From NCBI GenBank assembly GCA_025506515.1, contig CM046443.1, positions 28,343,551 to 28,407,550 of the forward strand: DNA of 64,000 nucleotides. The letters are read 5' to 3'. The DNA is from Flaveria trinervia. Lineage: Eukaryota > Streptophyta > Magnoliopsida > Asterales > Asteraceae. The position numbers were made by a program, and so were the translations under genes. Positions 46,361 through 58,437 of the stretch are shown one piece after another. The notes below the pieces were generated by a model that saw only the letters and a program-made list of their open reading frames with translations, did no database searches and was not told the origin of the DNA. The first letter of the stretch is position 1. Each line of letters opens with the position of its first letter.

Positions 46361-47005
46361 TCAATCAAGTTGGCTTCTTTCTCCTTGCCCTCGATCTTTT
46401 TCTTTTTCATCATGACTCTTTAACCTTTCTTCGTATGCTTTGAGTCTTCCCACCGATTCTTCAAAAGGCATTTTTTCAATCTCTGAGTATTGTTCGATGG
46501 AAGCAACGATTGGTAAGTATTTCTTCGTGGTTGAATTAAGAAGTTTTCTCACAACAACTTCCTCTTCAAGATTTGAACCGAGACTTTTAAACGTTGCTAC
46601 GATACCACCTATCTTTCCTGAAAATTCATTAATCGTCTCGTTCTCCTTCATCTTTAGCATTTCCAACTCGCTCCTAAGAGTTTGCAATCGTGCCTTTTGG
46701 ACTCTATCGGCTCCTAAGTACCGAACCCGGATCGACTCGCATATGTCTTTAGCATCCTTATGTTTAGCAACCTGTAAAAGAATATCTTTTGGTAACGTTG
46801 AAAAAATAATAGCTTTTGTAGTATAATTTTTCTTTTCCTCCACGCTTGCTCCGGTGATCAGGGCTATTGCTTCCCAAAGACCATATGCTTTAAGTATTGT
46901 CTCGATTAGGATCGACCATGACGTGTAGTTTGTTTCGGTCAACTTGGGACATTGAAGAGATACGTTTCCTTGCTCTCGAACCGTTACTACCGCGTTTTCT
47001 ACCAT
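46361..47005 (-). CDS. gag copy 2 of the gag-only array, intact frame
   Basis: A 214-residue uninterrupted frame from the ATG at 47005. It has a DUF4219-like N-terminus (LTETNYTSWSILIETILKAYGLWEAI), then the UBN2/gag core (DAKDICESIRVRYLGADRV, LRSELEMLKMKENETINEFSGKIG, VVRKLLNS) and a charged C-terminus (RLKAYEERLKSHDEKEKDRG). It lacks a zinc knuckle and any protease or pol, so it is shorter than usual copia gag. It could package its own RNA if a partner element supplied enzymes. This is one of the few intact retroelement frames in the window. Confidence 0.9.
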   Translation of the reverse strand: MVENAVVTVREQGNVSLQCPKLTETNYTSWSILIETILKAYGLWEAIALITGASVEEKKNYTTKAIIFSTLPKDILLQVAKHKDAKDICESIRVRYLGADRVQKARLQTLRSELEMLKMKENETINEFSGKIGGIVATFKSLGSNLEEEVVVRKLLNSTTKKYLPIVASIEQYSEIEKMPFEESVGRLKAYEERLKSHDEKEKDRGQGERSQLD

Positions 47006-47236
47006 TTCTTGCTAAATACTTGTTATCTTGCTATCGACTCTTTCGATTTTTGTTCTCTCTTGGCGCCTCTTGCTTTACCTTGTTGTGTCTTGCTTTAACT
47101 TACTACTAATCGATCGGTTTTCACCAATCGATTCCCTTGCTGCTTGCTTACCTTCTTACGGTCTACTTACATGGAAACACCGTTTCACTTGCTTCTCGCG
47201 AACCCCATGGTATGAGCCTAGGGCTTTGATACCAAT

Positions 47237-47607
47237 TGTTGGTACAAAACCAAAATCTTTGAAAGAATTTGTTGTTTCTTTTGGTTGCTTCAAAGTTTAC
47301 GTAAACAAAGAAGATGATACTAGAATATTAGGAGCATTTTTCTAAAGTGGTGAACATTCTCATTAATCAATTGCAAACAAAACATCATATAAAGACTCCT
47401 AACATGGAGTAGTCATGCATACGTGGGGTGAGTTACCACCCATTTACTCCTAACAAACCTACATGCACCCCATGATTCTTTGACCCACTACTACTTAATC
47501 AAACTAAATTTACTGCATAATTAAAATATATAATAAAATAAAACACTCCTAAATGCTTGACTTGACCCGTAAAATAAAACTCGTTGACCCATCAAGATTA
47601 ACCAACA
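47237..47607 (-). repeat. LTR 3 of the gag-only array (371 bp)
   Basis: Plus-strand TGTTGGTAC...CCAACA. Its left half matches LTR 2, and its right half is private (CCACCCATTTACTCC, CACTCCTAAATGC). It directly abuts the decayed copia pol E. Confidence 0.92.
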
Positions 47608-50420
47608 TTAGGTGGTCTTCGTGTAACGTATAATGGTGAAGAGAAATATACGATGAACATTATTCACTTTTCATTTAAGGAGACTTACAAATATAGGGAA
47701 AACAAGAGCAATCATTGGAGCTATACATGGAATATAATAATTGACAATTGACTAATTAAATACATATTGAAAATAAATAGATGACAAAGATAGAAAGCAT
47801 GAAATTAGCATAATCTCATTTCTCAATATGGACCCGCAAGATGGATGATCCGAAGATAAGACCGGTCTTGGACAATAAGAAAATGAACGTGGTTTGAGAA
47901 GTGGCTTGGTAAGAACATCCACCAATTGATCATCGCTAGCGATGTGTGTAACTCTTAAAAAACCATCTTGAACCTTTTCGCGAATGAAATGAAAATCCAA
48001 AGCAAGATGTTTTATACGTGAATAAAACACAAGATTAGTAGAGTATGTGATTACACTATGGTTGTCACAGAATATAATTTGTGCAGCAGAAAATTTAAAA
48101 TCAAGTTCCAAAAGTAAGGATTGTAACCATAGAACTTTGGTAGTGGTTGAAGCCAAAACTCTAAACTCTGCTTCGGTTGAACTTCTTGCCAATGTAGTTT
48201 GTCTTTTTGAGCTCCAAGAGATAGGGTTAGATCCAAGGTAGACAATATATCCTGTGGTACTTCTATAATTGTCTTTATCACCAGCCCAATCTGCATCTGT
48301 AAATGCATGGAGATTGAGGGGAGAGTGACAACGAAGTAAAATACCATAATGAATGGTTCCGTGAAGATATCATAGAAGTCATTTCAAGGCAGTCCAGTGG
48401 AGAGAGGTGGGAGCATGCGTAAATTAAGAGAGGCAGTTTACAGTAAAGGAAATGTCTGGTCGGGTAAAGGATAAATATTGTAGGGCGCCAACAAGGGTAC
48501 GATATTCGATAGGTGAGGGATGTGAAATACCACTATGCAACGTGAGGGGTTTAGAGCTAGTAATTGGTGTTGATATAGGTTTACAGTTGCTCATATTTGC
48601 TTTAATAAGTATGTCATGAATATACTTCTTTTTGAAAGAAGTAAGCCATTCGTGTGAGAAAGGACCTCGACTCCAAGAAAATAAGAAAGAGAACCAAGAT
48701 CTTTTAAGGAGAATTTGGTTGTGAGAAGTTAAATAAAACGATTTAGAAGAGCTGGTGAAGGTCCGGTTATGATTTTGTCATCGACATAAACTAGAATGAA
48801 TATTGGAGAGGAGGTAGTAGTAAGAGTAAAAAGAGATAGATCAGAAAAGGTAGGTTTGAAACCTTGTGACATAAGATATGATTTTAGGTCATCGTACCAC
48901 GCATGAGAGGCTTGACGAAGACCATAGATTGCTTTTTGGAGTTTGCAAACATGATTTGGAAAAGAAGGATTGATAAAACCAGGGGGCTGATAAACGTCCT
49001 CGTGAAGAGTGCCTTATGGAAAAGCATTGTTTATATCAAGTTATCAAAGTGACCAATTTTGAGAAACCGCAACAGAAAGAACAAGACGAAGAGTGGCAGG
49101 TTTGATGACGGGACTGAAAGTTTCAACATAGTCAATGTCGGGTCATTGATTGAAACATTTGGTGACTAATCGTGCTTTTAGCCGGTCAACGGTTTCGTCG
49201 GTTTTATATTTGGTACGAAAACCCATTTGCAACCAACTAGCTTGGACGCATCCGTGGATGGAACAAGTGACTAAGTTTGATTAGTTCGAGAGCATCATAT
49301 TCTTTTGGCATGGCTTTGCACCATGATGGATGTTTTTATGCATGAGTGATGGTAGGTGGTTGAGTAGGTGAAGATGGACAATTTGTGTAGAGTTGATATT
49401 GGTCGTTATGATAACGTGAGTTGGGTTTTGGATTTTATCAGGTGGAATATGTTTGAAGGGAGTAGGAGAAAGTGGTGGTGAGTGTTCGTTTTGGGGTAGA
49501 ATGGAGTTTGTGGAGGGTGATGTAGAAGAATTAACATGGGTTGATGAATTATTTTGGGCTAAGGAAATCAAAAGGAGAAGGTGGTGAGTGTTGATCACTT
49601 TGGGCCAAAAGTAATGGGTTTTCATTATTATTATGTTGATCAGAATTGTAGGAGTTAGTGGAGTGGATATTTGTTGAAATTGTATGAATAAATATTATAG
49701 AGTTTGGAGGTATATTTGAAAGGGGATTAGATATAGAATAATAAATGGTAATCATGTATCAACGTTAACTTAAGAAGAAAAAGAATTTTGAGAAGTGAGT
49801 TTAGAATAAGAAAATTGATTTTCAATAAATTTCACATGTCTAGAAGTGTAGGTTTTAGAGGAAATTGGGTCATATGCATAATATGCCGTTTGAGTCGGAG
49901 AGTAACCAACAAAAATACAAGGAGTTGATCGAGAATAAAGTTTATGTGGGGAGTATGACCATAGCCGTGGGGAGTATGACCATAGCCAAGGGTAGCATAG
50001 ACAACCAAAACAACGAAGTTGTTGTAATTAGGTTGTTTTTGGAAGAGGCGAAAATATGGAGAAGTATTGTTGAGAGTGGATATGGGTAGGCGGTTGATAA
50101 GATAGGTAGCAGTAGTGAAAGCAAAAGGCCAAAAAGTTACCGGTATATTTGCATGAGATAAAAAAGCCAAACCGGTTTCAACGATATGCTGCTGGCGTCG
50201 TTCGGCATAACCATTATGTTCCGATGTATGTGGCAGCGAAGTAAGGTGAGTGATACCACATGAGGATAAATGTGGAAGAAGTTTAATGTATTCACCTCCA
50301 TTGATATCACAGTTGTGTAGAACATATCTAGAGATTTTTAATACATTCACAACATATAAGAATCTGTTGATATGTTCTTGAAGAGATTCACCAGGAGCAT
50401 TTGAGAAAGTTTCATACATA
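47608..50420 (-). pseudogene. Decayed copia pol E with gag-integrase junction
   Basis: Right to left: a gag piece (MYETFSNAPGESLQEHINRF) is joined near 50330 to integrase core sequence (CDINGGEYIKLLPHLS, HTSEHNGYAERRQQHIVETGL, VTFWPFAFTTATYLINRLP), which implies an internal deletion removing protease and the first half of integrase. A 22-bp duplication at about 49950-49990 repeats GYGHTPH. A Ser/Thr/Asn-rich linker (49755-49281), a badly decayed RT (49250-48350) and RNase H (MARSSTEAEFRVLASTT, KHLALDFHFIREKVQDG, LVDVLTKPL; 48192-47752) follow. The 3' end runs into LTR 3 of the gag-only array with no LTR of its own visible. Confidence 0.88.
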
Positions 50421-52099
50421 TGCTTCAGCCTATTTTTCTCTGACTTCTTTAATCGTGATTTTGGTTAACCAAAATGTGCTCTCTATCAGTGATTTTTGTT
50501 CTGATTTCAGGATCATTGAAATAAAAGACTGATTGAAATCTGGTCACCCACATAGTGTAATCCGGCCAATGCAAAAGTAAGCATTAGAACTTTGTTAGTG
50601 ACTTTAACAGAGCTATCGAGTGAGCATGACATGATGAAGTGATCAAAATTTGTTTTAAGTATTTTACTTTTGACTCCATATTGTAGGATCAGGTGACACA
50701 AATTGTTCATCTAGGTGTTCAAAGTCTGCATAGAACATGTTTTAACTGTTGTTATGCATTAAGAAATGATTGAAAATCTGGATGCAATCTATCTAAATGA
50801 GAATATATTGGTTAATTATGTTGTCAATATGCTCAATCACAGTGTTGAATTCTTTATTTTATGCAATAGTGACATTTCCTCATACTTTGATTATGTGGAA
50901 TGTTTAGTTGAGTGCTATCAGATATAGAATGATAGGAGGATTAAGTCTAGACCATGATATCTCTGCTGTTATTCTATTCTTAGAACATTTGAGTTATGTG
51001 TCATGCATATGATAATCAAAGAATTGGCATATTAACTCAAGGTGGCCTCATCTAATTTTGCTATCAGAAATGCGACAGCCTAGAGTGTCCATCTTTCCTA
51101 CTTATGAATCGTTATGATTCCTTCACCCATACCCTTATGAATCTTTAGATTTACATATTAGCTTATCTGCTGAATTTGTTGACTTAGAATCATTACCGAT
51201 TCCTATCCATTTAGATATAAATTTCCTATGCTACGAATGCTTCATCATTGTGCAAAGTGGTCTTGATTTAAGTCATCTTACATGTCTTAAAGGAAAGCCA
51301 AGATTTTGTTTCTATCATCTTTGTGGTTATAGGGGAACATATTGTATCTATTAATGTACTTAACTTACATAATTGATGATAATAGACCTGGGGTTGAGTT
51401 TATTGTATTTAAAAAACTAATTAAGCTTTATATGTCTTATATATGATAAGTTGTATATAGTAGGATTATTTTTGAGTCAGAGTTTCTTCCTATGAGAGTT
51501 TGGCTCAAGGTTGCTTATTTCATAATCATGATAAGTGTTAAGAAGCTCAAAACTACTAATAAAATCTCTTTGAGTGATCCTCTTAAAACCAAGTGTTTTG
51601 GTTGAAGTCTGTTTCATTCGGAGTACAGTTTAATCATCCGGCAGTACAATTTACTCATTCGAGAGTAAAGAGTAATTCATCTGAGTTTGTAGTTTTTTTC
51701 TTTTACTCATCAAGTAGTAAATCATGTCTGGTAGTTGACCTAATTTGACCATATAAATAGAACTTTTAGGATAAATTCATATTATCTACAAATTCCAAAA
51801 ATTCCCGACTTCAAACCCCAAGCTCCTGACAAAACAAATTCACTTAGTTAACCTAGCTCTAACCGTTTTCATAGATGTTCTATACTTATATCAATTATGA
51901 ATAGTTAATAGTTGTTTCTACTGTTCAAGGTGCATTGTTTCTGAACTGAATGTTGTGATTACACTAATTGCTACTGATTTGTAGTTGGTGAGTTATTATT
52001 TTCTTTGCAACATAATGTATGTGCATGTTTAGAGCTCAATCCTAAACATACAGAATTTCATCTTGTTAGTGATCACTCAATAGGTGATAAATGACACTT
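50421..52099. other. No clear gene; possible gag and promoter-like remnants
   Basis: Just upstream of element E on the minus strand, WPDYTMWVTRFQSVFYF (about 50570-50510) may be a gag N-terminus. A TATA-like CATATAAATAG at about 51752 follows repeats of GGAGTACA and ACTCATTCGAGAGTAA (about 51615-51690), which looks like an LTR promoter, but no paired LTR is in view. The rest is AT-rich and unrecognised. Confidence 0.35.
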
Positions 52100-53030
52100 T
52101 TCAAACTAAATGATGTTTGGAGCAAATGAGATATAATGTGCAGAAGCTTGACAAAATGTCTTCGGGCCAACATGGAGGCATATTGCAGATGTTCTGCTTA
52201 AATGTTTATCTGCTCACAAGTAGACATTAGATAGGCTCAATACTTTTGTAGCTTCTATGCTAGTGGGTCTAGTATATCGCCAAAATTTCAGTTATTCTCA
52301 TTATATCTTCAATGGAATGAGGTTTAATATTCAAAAGTCCAAGGACTATTTATTTTATTTCTAAGATGTATTCAAATTATTCACAATAGACTGATTCCTA
52401 ATCTAAGGACCAATGGTGACCCTCTCTAGCTGAGTCCTTCGAAGGCAAGTGTGTTCATTACAATAAAAAACAAAACAAGAATATCACTGGAGAATATATG
52501 CCTTTGTTCCCTCATATGCTGGATCCTCAAGTCGCTGCTATCTTTCATGATGATAATGATGAAGATGCTAAGAATGCTGATGTTGATAATGAAGAAATTT
52601 GTGATTCTTTGGCCGAAAATTCTAGAGAATGGTGGAAGTTTTATCAAGTCGTTCCTTGCCACAGATTTCACTATCACGAGTTTATCAAGACTTTGTTTTT
52701 TTTTTCTTTTTCCGATGGTGCTGCTAAAACTTCTGATGTTCATGAGCCAATTGTTCAAGAACCCCCAACTTTTTCTTATTAACATCCAAATCCAAGGCAT
52801 GCCCAAAAAGGAGTTGATTAACTATATGTACTAATTGCAGAATGCTTCTTTACAAGAGTCATTTACTTCTAAAGAAGCAATTATTGAACATCTTAGTCAA
52901 AGGTTAGATGATGCGTCTAAAAAGGTGGAGATTAAAGCCGTTGGCATTCAAACAAACTTTGAAGTTGTTATCATAGTGGAAAAAGTTAACGTGGGTGTCA
53001 AGGGAGAGAAAAAGACTAACGGGGCATTTG
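52100..53030 (+). pseudogene. Remnant of a copia extra ORF (same type as in element C)
   Basis: The plus strand in shifting frames shows WRHIADVLLKCLSAHK, FVASMLVGLVYRQNFSYSHY and IFNGMRFNIQKS, then PLFPHMLDPQVAAIFHDDND with an acidic run (EDAKNADVDNEE). A later coiled-coil-like piece (SKEAIIEHLSQRLDDASKK) lies at 52835-52935. Order and wording (compact helical block, then a PLF-ML motif, acidic tail) match the unnamed extra ORF of Asteraceae copia elements as I recall it. It is a fragment, with several frameshifts, and has no pol next to it on this strand. Confidence 0.5.
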
Positions 53031-54117
53031 GTATGTACGCAGAAATTCAATGGAATTCGAACATGAATTCCATTGTTTATTGTGTTTGCTTGTTAGTAAT
53101 TTGTTGGAACTGATATTTGAATTCAATTATTAACATGATCGGTTGTTGGCGGCGGTGGGGTACGCCATGATTTTGGCAATGGCCGCAGTTGGTGGTCGCG
53201 TTTGATTGTCGGCGGCGGTCGGTGCGGTGATATGTCGTGGTGGTGATTTATGCTAATGGAGGTTGGGGCGGTTGGCAATACCTGCCAACTCAAGTCAACA
53301 AAAAGGAAATATAGAAATAAAGCACATCTTTCTGAAAATTAATCGATGAATTCTATTATCATACTTAAATAGCCCTACTTTTAATACCATGAAATAACAA
53401 AGCCTTAGCCATGCGTCCTTTATGAAACCACAAGAATTAATTTTGATTTCAGATGTTCCTGGATTTGGATCGTTAGAACTTACAAGTGTAGAACCGACCG
53501 CTTCGACACATGCTCAGACTTTCCCTTTTATTTTATGTTTTCTTCTTACAAAGAAAAATTCATACCAACACACCGCTGCACATATATATTCGATATATGA
53601 AAAGATAAAAAGTAATCAAAACTACATTTGAAACCTTCATTTCGGTTCGTCAATTTAAACCATATATATTAATTGATTTTATATATATGGCGTTTTGAAA
53701 AAAATAATATATGTTTGCCAACAGATAATGACACAAATGTTCAATACATAACCAATTTTACACAGACTATCCTCGTATACACTTAAACCTATGATTTAAA
53801 TGTGAAACCTAAGATGGGCTCTTTTAACCATATATAACTTTCTCTCTCTTTTAGTACATCTTATTTCCATAAATAAAGTTTACATTGTTCTAAGTTAAAA
53901 GTTGATTTTGTACGTTTTGTATGGATTGAACTGGGTCAGAAGTATCAAAAATTTAGACGGGGACAGAAGCAAGGGAAAGGGTGAGTCAGAAGCAAAAAAC
54001 TCGATTAGAAGGTGAGGAAGAAAAATCTAACAGTTTGACTACTTACCCGGTCAGATCAACTCATATCAAACAACCCTTTAATATTATAATGTGAACTTGC
54101 TTTAATTAACTTAACTC
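53031..54117. other. Stretch without genes; weak TIR-element candidate
   Basis: A GC-rich GGCGGCGGTGGGG island (53140-53275) is embedded in AT-rich DNA. The sequence from GGGGCATTTGGTATG (about 53021) to CATATCAAACAACCC (about 54075) has loosely complementary ends, reminiscent of a MITE, but the match is poor and no clean target duplication is seen. Confidence 0.25.
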
Positions 54118-54638
54118 TGATGCAGTCGGAAATAAAGAGATAAATAATTAAACATGTTGATTCAACGAGAATACCAAGAACAATCCTTCTAACTATTGTT
54201 GATTCTCAAAGAATACCAATAATCAGGGTTTACACTAACACACACAGTGATAGAGAGAAACAGATTTTCATAAACTTCAATAATCCTTTCACCCATCACT
54301 TACAAACATTTAAAGAAACAAAGCAAAATTCGAATGGGCCACAAAACATAGACGGGCCGAAAACTGGGCCAAATGTAAAGTTCAACAAAACGTAAAAATA
54401 AGACAAAATACAAATAACTCATAAACTAAGCCGCTTTTGGGCTGAAACGATGACCCAACCCGCCAATGGCGTTCGTGAAAACGGGCTCCTCGGTCCGACG
54501 GTCGTTTTGACTGGTCGCAGGCCCAAAATGGAGACTTCTAGCCCAAGTTATGGTTGTTTCAGTGAAGCCCGTTTTGATAAGCGATCTTAGGCCTCCAAAA
54601 AGGCTAAAGCTTGCTCATCCATGCTTGGGTCCACATCA
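54118..54638 (-). repeat. 3' LTR of Ty3 element G (521 bp)
   Basis: The minus strand reads TGATGTGGACCC...CTGCATCA, with 5-bp inverted ends TGATG/CATCA. It is preceded on the minus strand by a polypurine tract (CCAGGGGGGAA) next to the end of the integrase frame. Only one LTR is visible because the other lies beyond element F to the right. Confidence 0.75.
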
Positions 54639-57159
54639 TTCCCCCCTGGGTAGACAAAATTCACCCTCGAATTCCCAGCGGCCTTATCATCTGAAGAATC
54701 ACCATGATATGACAGCAAATGTTTCATATTAAACACATCGGAATACCGAATATGGCTAGGCAAATTTAGTCGATAGGCATTAGGATTTATCTTCTACACG
54801 ATCTCAACAGGACCAATCTTTTTGGCAGACAACTTGTTGTACTCCCCCATTGAAAAACGATCTTTAGTTAACATAGCCCAAACAAAGTCACCTTCTTCAA
54901 AATCAATATGCCTTTGTTTTTGATCAGCAGCTTTCTTGTACTTGGCATTCGCTTAGGTCAAGTTATGATGAACAACTTTATGAACTTCATTCAATCCCTC
55001 CACAAAATGTTGAACTCTCTTGGGAACTGAGCCAGATGCAGGAAGTGACATTAAATCAAGTAGGCCTCGAGGTTGAGAAGAATAAACTACCTGAAATGGA
55101 CTAAACCCGGTACTTCGATTTTAACAGCATGATTGTGAGCAAACTCAGCTTGGTATAGTTTCTGGTCCCGTGCTTTCACATGATCACCAACTAGACATCG
55201 TAGCAAATTACCAAGTGAATGGTTCACAACTTCAGTTTGGCCATCCGTTTGTGGATGATAAGCACTACTGAAACTTAGTTATGTATTCACCATCCTCCAT
55301 AGACTGCGCCAAAAATGACTCAAAAACCGGGTATCCCGATCAGAAACAATAGAAGAAGGCAACCCATGTAAGTGATACATATCATGAAAAGTTGTGCCAC
55401 ATTAACAACATCAGTTGTCTTCTTACAGGGAATAAAATGAACCATCTTAGAAAACCTGTCAACAACGACAAAGATAGAGTCGTTACCCCTTTGTGTACGC
55501 CGCAACCCCAACACAAAATCCATGCTAATATCAACCTATGGCTGCAAAGGAACCGGCAATGGCATGTAGAGGCCTGCGTTACTTGCTGTGCCCTTAGAAA
55601 CTTGACAAATACGACACCTCTTAACATAACGATCCACTTCTTTCCTCATGGTAGGCCAAAATTAAGAAGCTTGTACCAACTATAGAGTACGATCACGACC
55701 AACGTGCCCCTTCCCATACAACTCTTTATAATCTGTAAATGCAGACTAGAATCAGGAATACTTAGTTGATTCCATTTGAACAGAAAACCATCTTGTACAA
55801 GAAAATCTTACTTCAGTCCAGTCTGCACATCCTGCATAATAACTGAAAAATATGGATCAATGGCTAACTGCTCAGAATGACATCTAGGCCTGGCACATCA
55901 ACCCTCATAGACACAAGCAGATTACTTCTCTTGCTTAGGGCATCAACAACTCGGTTCGAAGCTCCAGTCTTGTGTTGGACAACAAAAGTAAAGTTTTTAA
56001 GAATGCTAACCAACGCCCGTGCTTATGTGACACCTTGTCTTGTGTATGAATATGCCTTAAAGAATCATGATCAGTGAACAAAACAAACTTTTTGTGAAAT
56101 AGATAGTGACGCCAATGCTTTACAGCTTGGACCACTGCATAAAACTCCAAATCATAAGTACTATACCTCAACTTTGGACCCGTCAATTTCTCAATAAAGT
56201 AAGCAACAGGTCGGCCACCTTGACTAAGCACCCCACTAATCCCAACCTTTGAGGCATCAGTATGAAGTTCAAATACTTGAGAAAAATCAAGCAATACCAG
56301 AATAGGTGAAGTGGTGAGCTTGGCTTTTATAACTTGGAAAGCACGCTCAGCCTTTTCTGTCCATAAAACGTCCTCCTCTTCATGCAATCTGTCACGGGAG
56401 CCATAATAGAACTAAAATGTGGAATGAACTGTCTATAAAAAGAAGCAAGCTCATGAAAACTACGAACTTTAGTACTGGTAGTGGGAGTTGGCCAATTTGT
56501 AATAGCTGCTACTTTAGATTCATCCACTTGTATTCCCCTGCCAGAAACAACATACCCCAAAAACATAACTTTAGGGGCCATAAAAACACACTTCTTTGAT
56601 GCTGCATAGAAACTATCGCTGCGAAGTAAGGACAAAACTTGCCTGGCATGCATGAGGTGCTCACTAGAAGAAGCACTATAAATAAGAATGTCATCAAAAT
56701 ATACAACCACAAAGTTCCCTATAAAAGATCTGAGCAACTGATTCATCACACACATAAAAGTGCTTGGTCCATTTGACAAACCAAAAGGCATTACCAACCA
56801 TTCATACAATCATTCACGAGTTTTGAAAGCAGTTTTCCATTCATCACCAGGCCTAAGACGAATCTGGTAATACCCACTCTTCAAATCCAACTTTGTGAAA
56901 ATAGTAGCACCACTAATCTGATCAAGCAAATAATCAAGTCTAGGGATAGGAAACCTATACCTCACAGTAATCTTGTTGATAGCTCGACTGTCAACACACA
57001 TGCGCCAAGTGCCATCTTTCTTTGGAGTCAACAAAGCAGGAACAACACAAGGGCTCATACTTTCACGAACATGGCCCTTAGTTATCAACTCCTCAACCTG
57101 TCTTCCCAACTCCTCATGCTCTACTGGGCTCATCCTGTAATATGGCCTGTTAGGCAATT
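54639..57159 (-). pseudogene. pol of Ty3 element G: RT, RNase H, integrase
   Basis: Right to left. RT has PNRPYYRMSPVEHEEL, KKDGTWRMCVDSRAINKIT, FTKLDLKSGYYQIRL, MPFGLSNGPSTF and the intact catalytic FDDILIYS. RNase H has FELHTDASKVGISGVLSQ, LEFYAVVQAVKHWRHYL and FVLFTDHDSLRHI. The integrase has MDFVLGLRRTQRGNDSIFVV, DRFSKMVHFIPCKKT and, near the end, RHIDFEEGDFVWAML and a GPVEIV-type segment running up to the polypurine tract. The wording fits the CRM/Galadriel side of the chromoviruses, unlike element B. Stops at about 56808 and frameshifts in the integrase disable it. The frame is cut at 57159 by copia F, so gag and protease lie off-window. Confidence 0.92.
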
Positions 57160-57877
57160 TGTTGATACATGTGTACCTAGTTTATGAGCTTAATGTAAAT
57201 GTCTGTCATGTCTTACACATATGAAATGAATGAGTTGAATGAAATACAATATGTGATTGACGCTTATAATGTTTAATGTTTCATTGTTTATTATGTGTTA
57301 AAGTATCTTGAACTAACTATATAGGTTTGTGGTTGTTTGCATAGTTTTTAGTCAATAAAGATTGAGAAACGTGTTCAAACTTAATCGTATGAAGTCTTCA
57401 TGCGAATGGACCATACACATGAATACTTCATGCTAATGGACCAGTCGCACGACTAACCAGGAGACTGGATCGGTCGCACGATTAAGACATAAGATTGACT
57501 CAGTTGCACGACTAAACCTTCAGTCGTGCGTATGGATCAATCGCATGATTCAGTCGCACAACTGAACCATGCTAATGGTTCAGTCATACGATTGGAAACC
57601 CATAACCTATATATACCACCTAATTCGTGGAAAACGTAACAATTGATAGACTTTGGACACATACCCGTACCCTAGCTGTCCAGAACGTCCAGAAAGCCAG
57701 TTCCAAGTTCAAAGTTCGCAATTGATCTTGTTCTAATCATTCTTAATGTTTCTTTAATCGCTAGATTGATCGAGACTGCGTTCTCATGATTGGATCGCCA
57801 ATTAAATAGGATTCCACACTATTTGATCTGGTTTCACGCATTATTAGTTAGTACTCCGTGCATACACGGTCCTAACA
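57160..57877 (+). repeat. 5' LTR of copia F (718 bp)
   Basis: Begins TGTTGATACATG, ends GGTCCTAACA and is followed at once by the PBS. Its U3 holds an array of CAGTCGCACGACTRA-type words (about 57380-57600) just upstream of the TATA box. Confidence 0.88.
57608..57615 (+). promoter_or_regulatory. TATA box of the copia F LTR
   Basis: TATATATA in CCTATATATACCACC, directly after the motif array and 260 bp before the LTR end, in the usual position for an LTR promoter. Confidence 0.55.
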
Positions 57878-57879
57878 AG

Positions 57880-57890
57880 TGGTATCAGAG
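57880..57890 (+). promoter_or_regulatory. Primer-binding site of copia F
   Basis: TGGTATCAGAG, two bases after the LTR end, matches the initiator-Met tRNA 3' end for 11 bases. Confidence 0.9.
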
Positions 57891-58100
57891 ATTTGGCTCT
57901 TGATTTTGCGCGTTGATTCAATTAGTTTCGGTGTAAAAATCATGTTTTTCATTCAAAAGAGTCATCTTTTTTTAGTAAAACAGTGTTTTCGACGTCTCCA
58001 GGTCTCAAAGTTTACGTTTTTTAGCTTACGGTAGATTAGGGTTTGTGAAAAATCGTATTTCGGTGTCAAAGTGTTAAAACCTTCGAATTTTCAAAAACAG

Positions 58101-58390
58101 CAGCCTTCAGTTGCACGATTGGATCAATCGCACTACTGAACTCAATCGCACACCCATTCGCACGATTGAACTCAGTCGCTCATCCATTCGTACGACTGAA
58201 TATCTTCATTCGCTTGTCTCTAATCACACACTCCATACATACGACTGAATCCAATCGCACCCTTCATTCGCACGACTAAGTCAATCGCATTAACTCATCC
58301 GCATTTGTCTAACCACGTGATTGACTCATCCGCATTTGTTCAATCGCACGATTGACTCATCCGCATTTGTCCAATCGCACAATTGACTCA
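58101..58390 (+). repeat. CGCACGAYTGA motif array in the leader of copia F
   Basis: Fifteen or so degenerate copies of CATTCGCACGACTGA and GACTCATCCGCATTTGTCCA, including several near-exact copies spaced about 30-36 bp. It lies between PBS and gag, just before the gag ATG. The same words occur in the LTR of F and, in reverse orientation, in the LTRs of Ty3 element B. Confidence 0.8.
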
Positions 58391-58437
58391 TTCACATCTG
58401 TCCATTTGATCAAGTTTAAAGTTCAAAGTTTAAAGAT

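Larger units (their letters stand above)
44615..47607 (-). mobile_element. Tandem gag-only LTR element (LTR-gag-LTR-gag-LTR)
   Basis: Three LTRs (44615-44985, 45922-46298, 47237-47607) alternate with two internal regions of about 936 and 938 bp. Each internal region has a PBS (TGGTATCAAAGCCC on the minus strand), one gag frame and a polypurine tract (AAAGGGGTGAA). No pol sequence is present, so it must borrow enzymes in trans, like the gag-containing terminal-repeat elements (TR-GAG) described in plants. The outer flanks (GGGTG and TTAGG) do not form a target-site duplication. The arrangement is best explained by unequal recombination. Confidence 0.88.

Noticed and set aside
53021..54080. Second MITE with terminal inverted repeats
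   Set aside because: The ends match at only about two thirds of positions and no clean target duplication is seen; kept only as a weak note.
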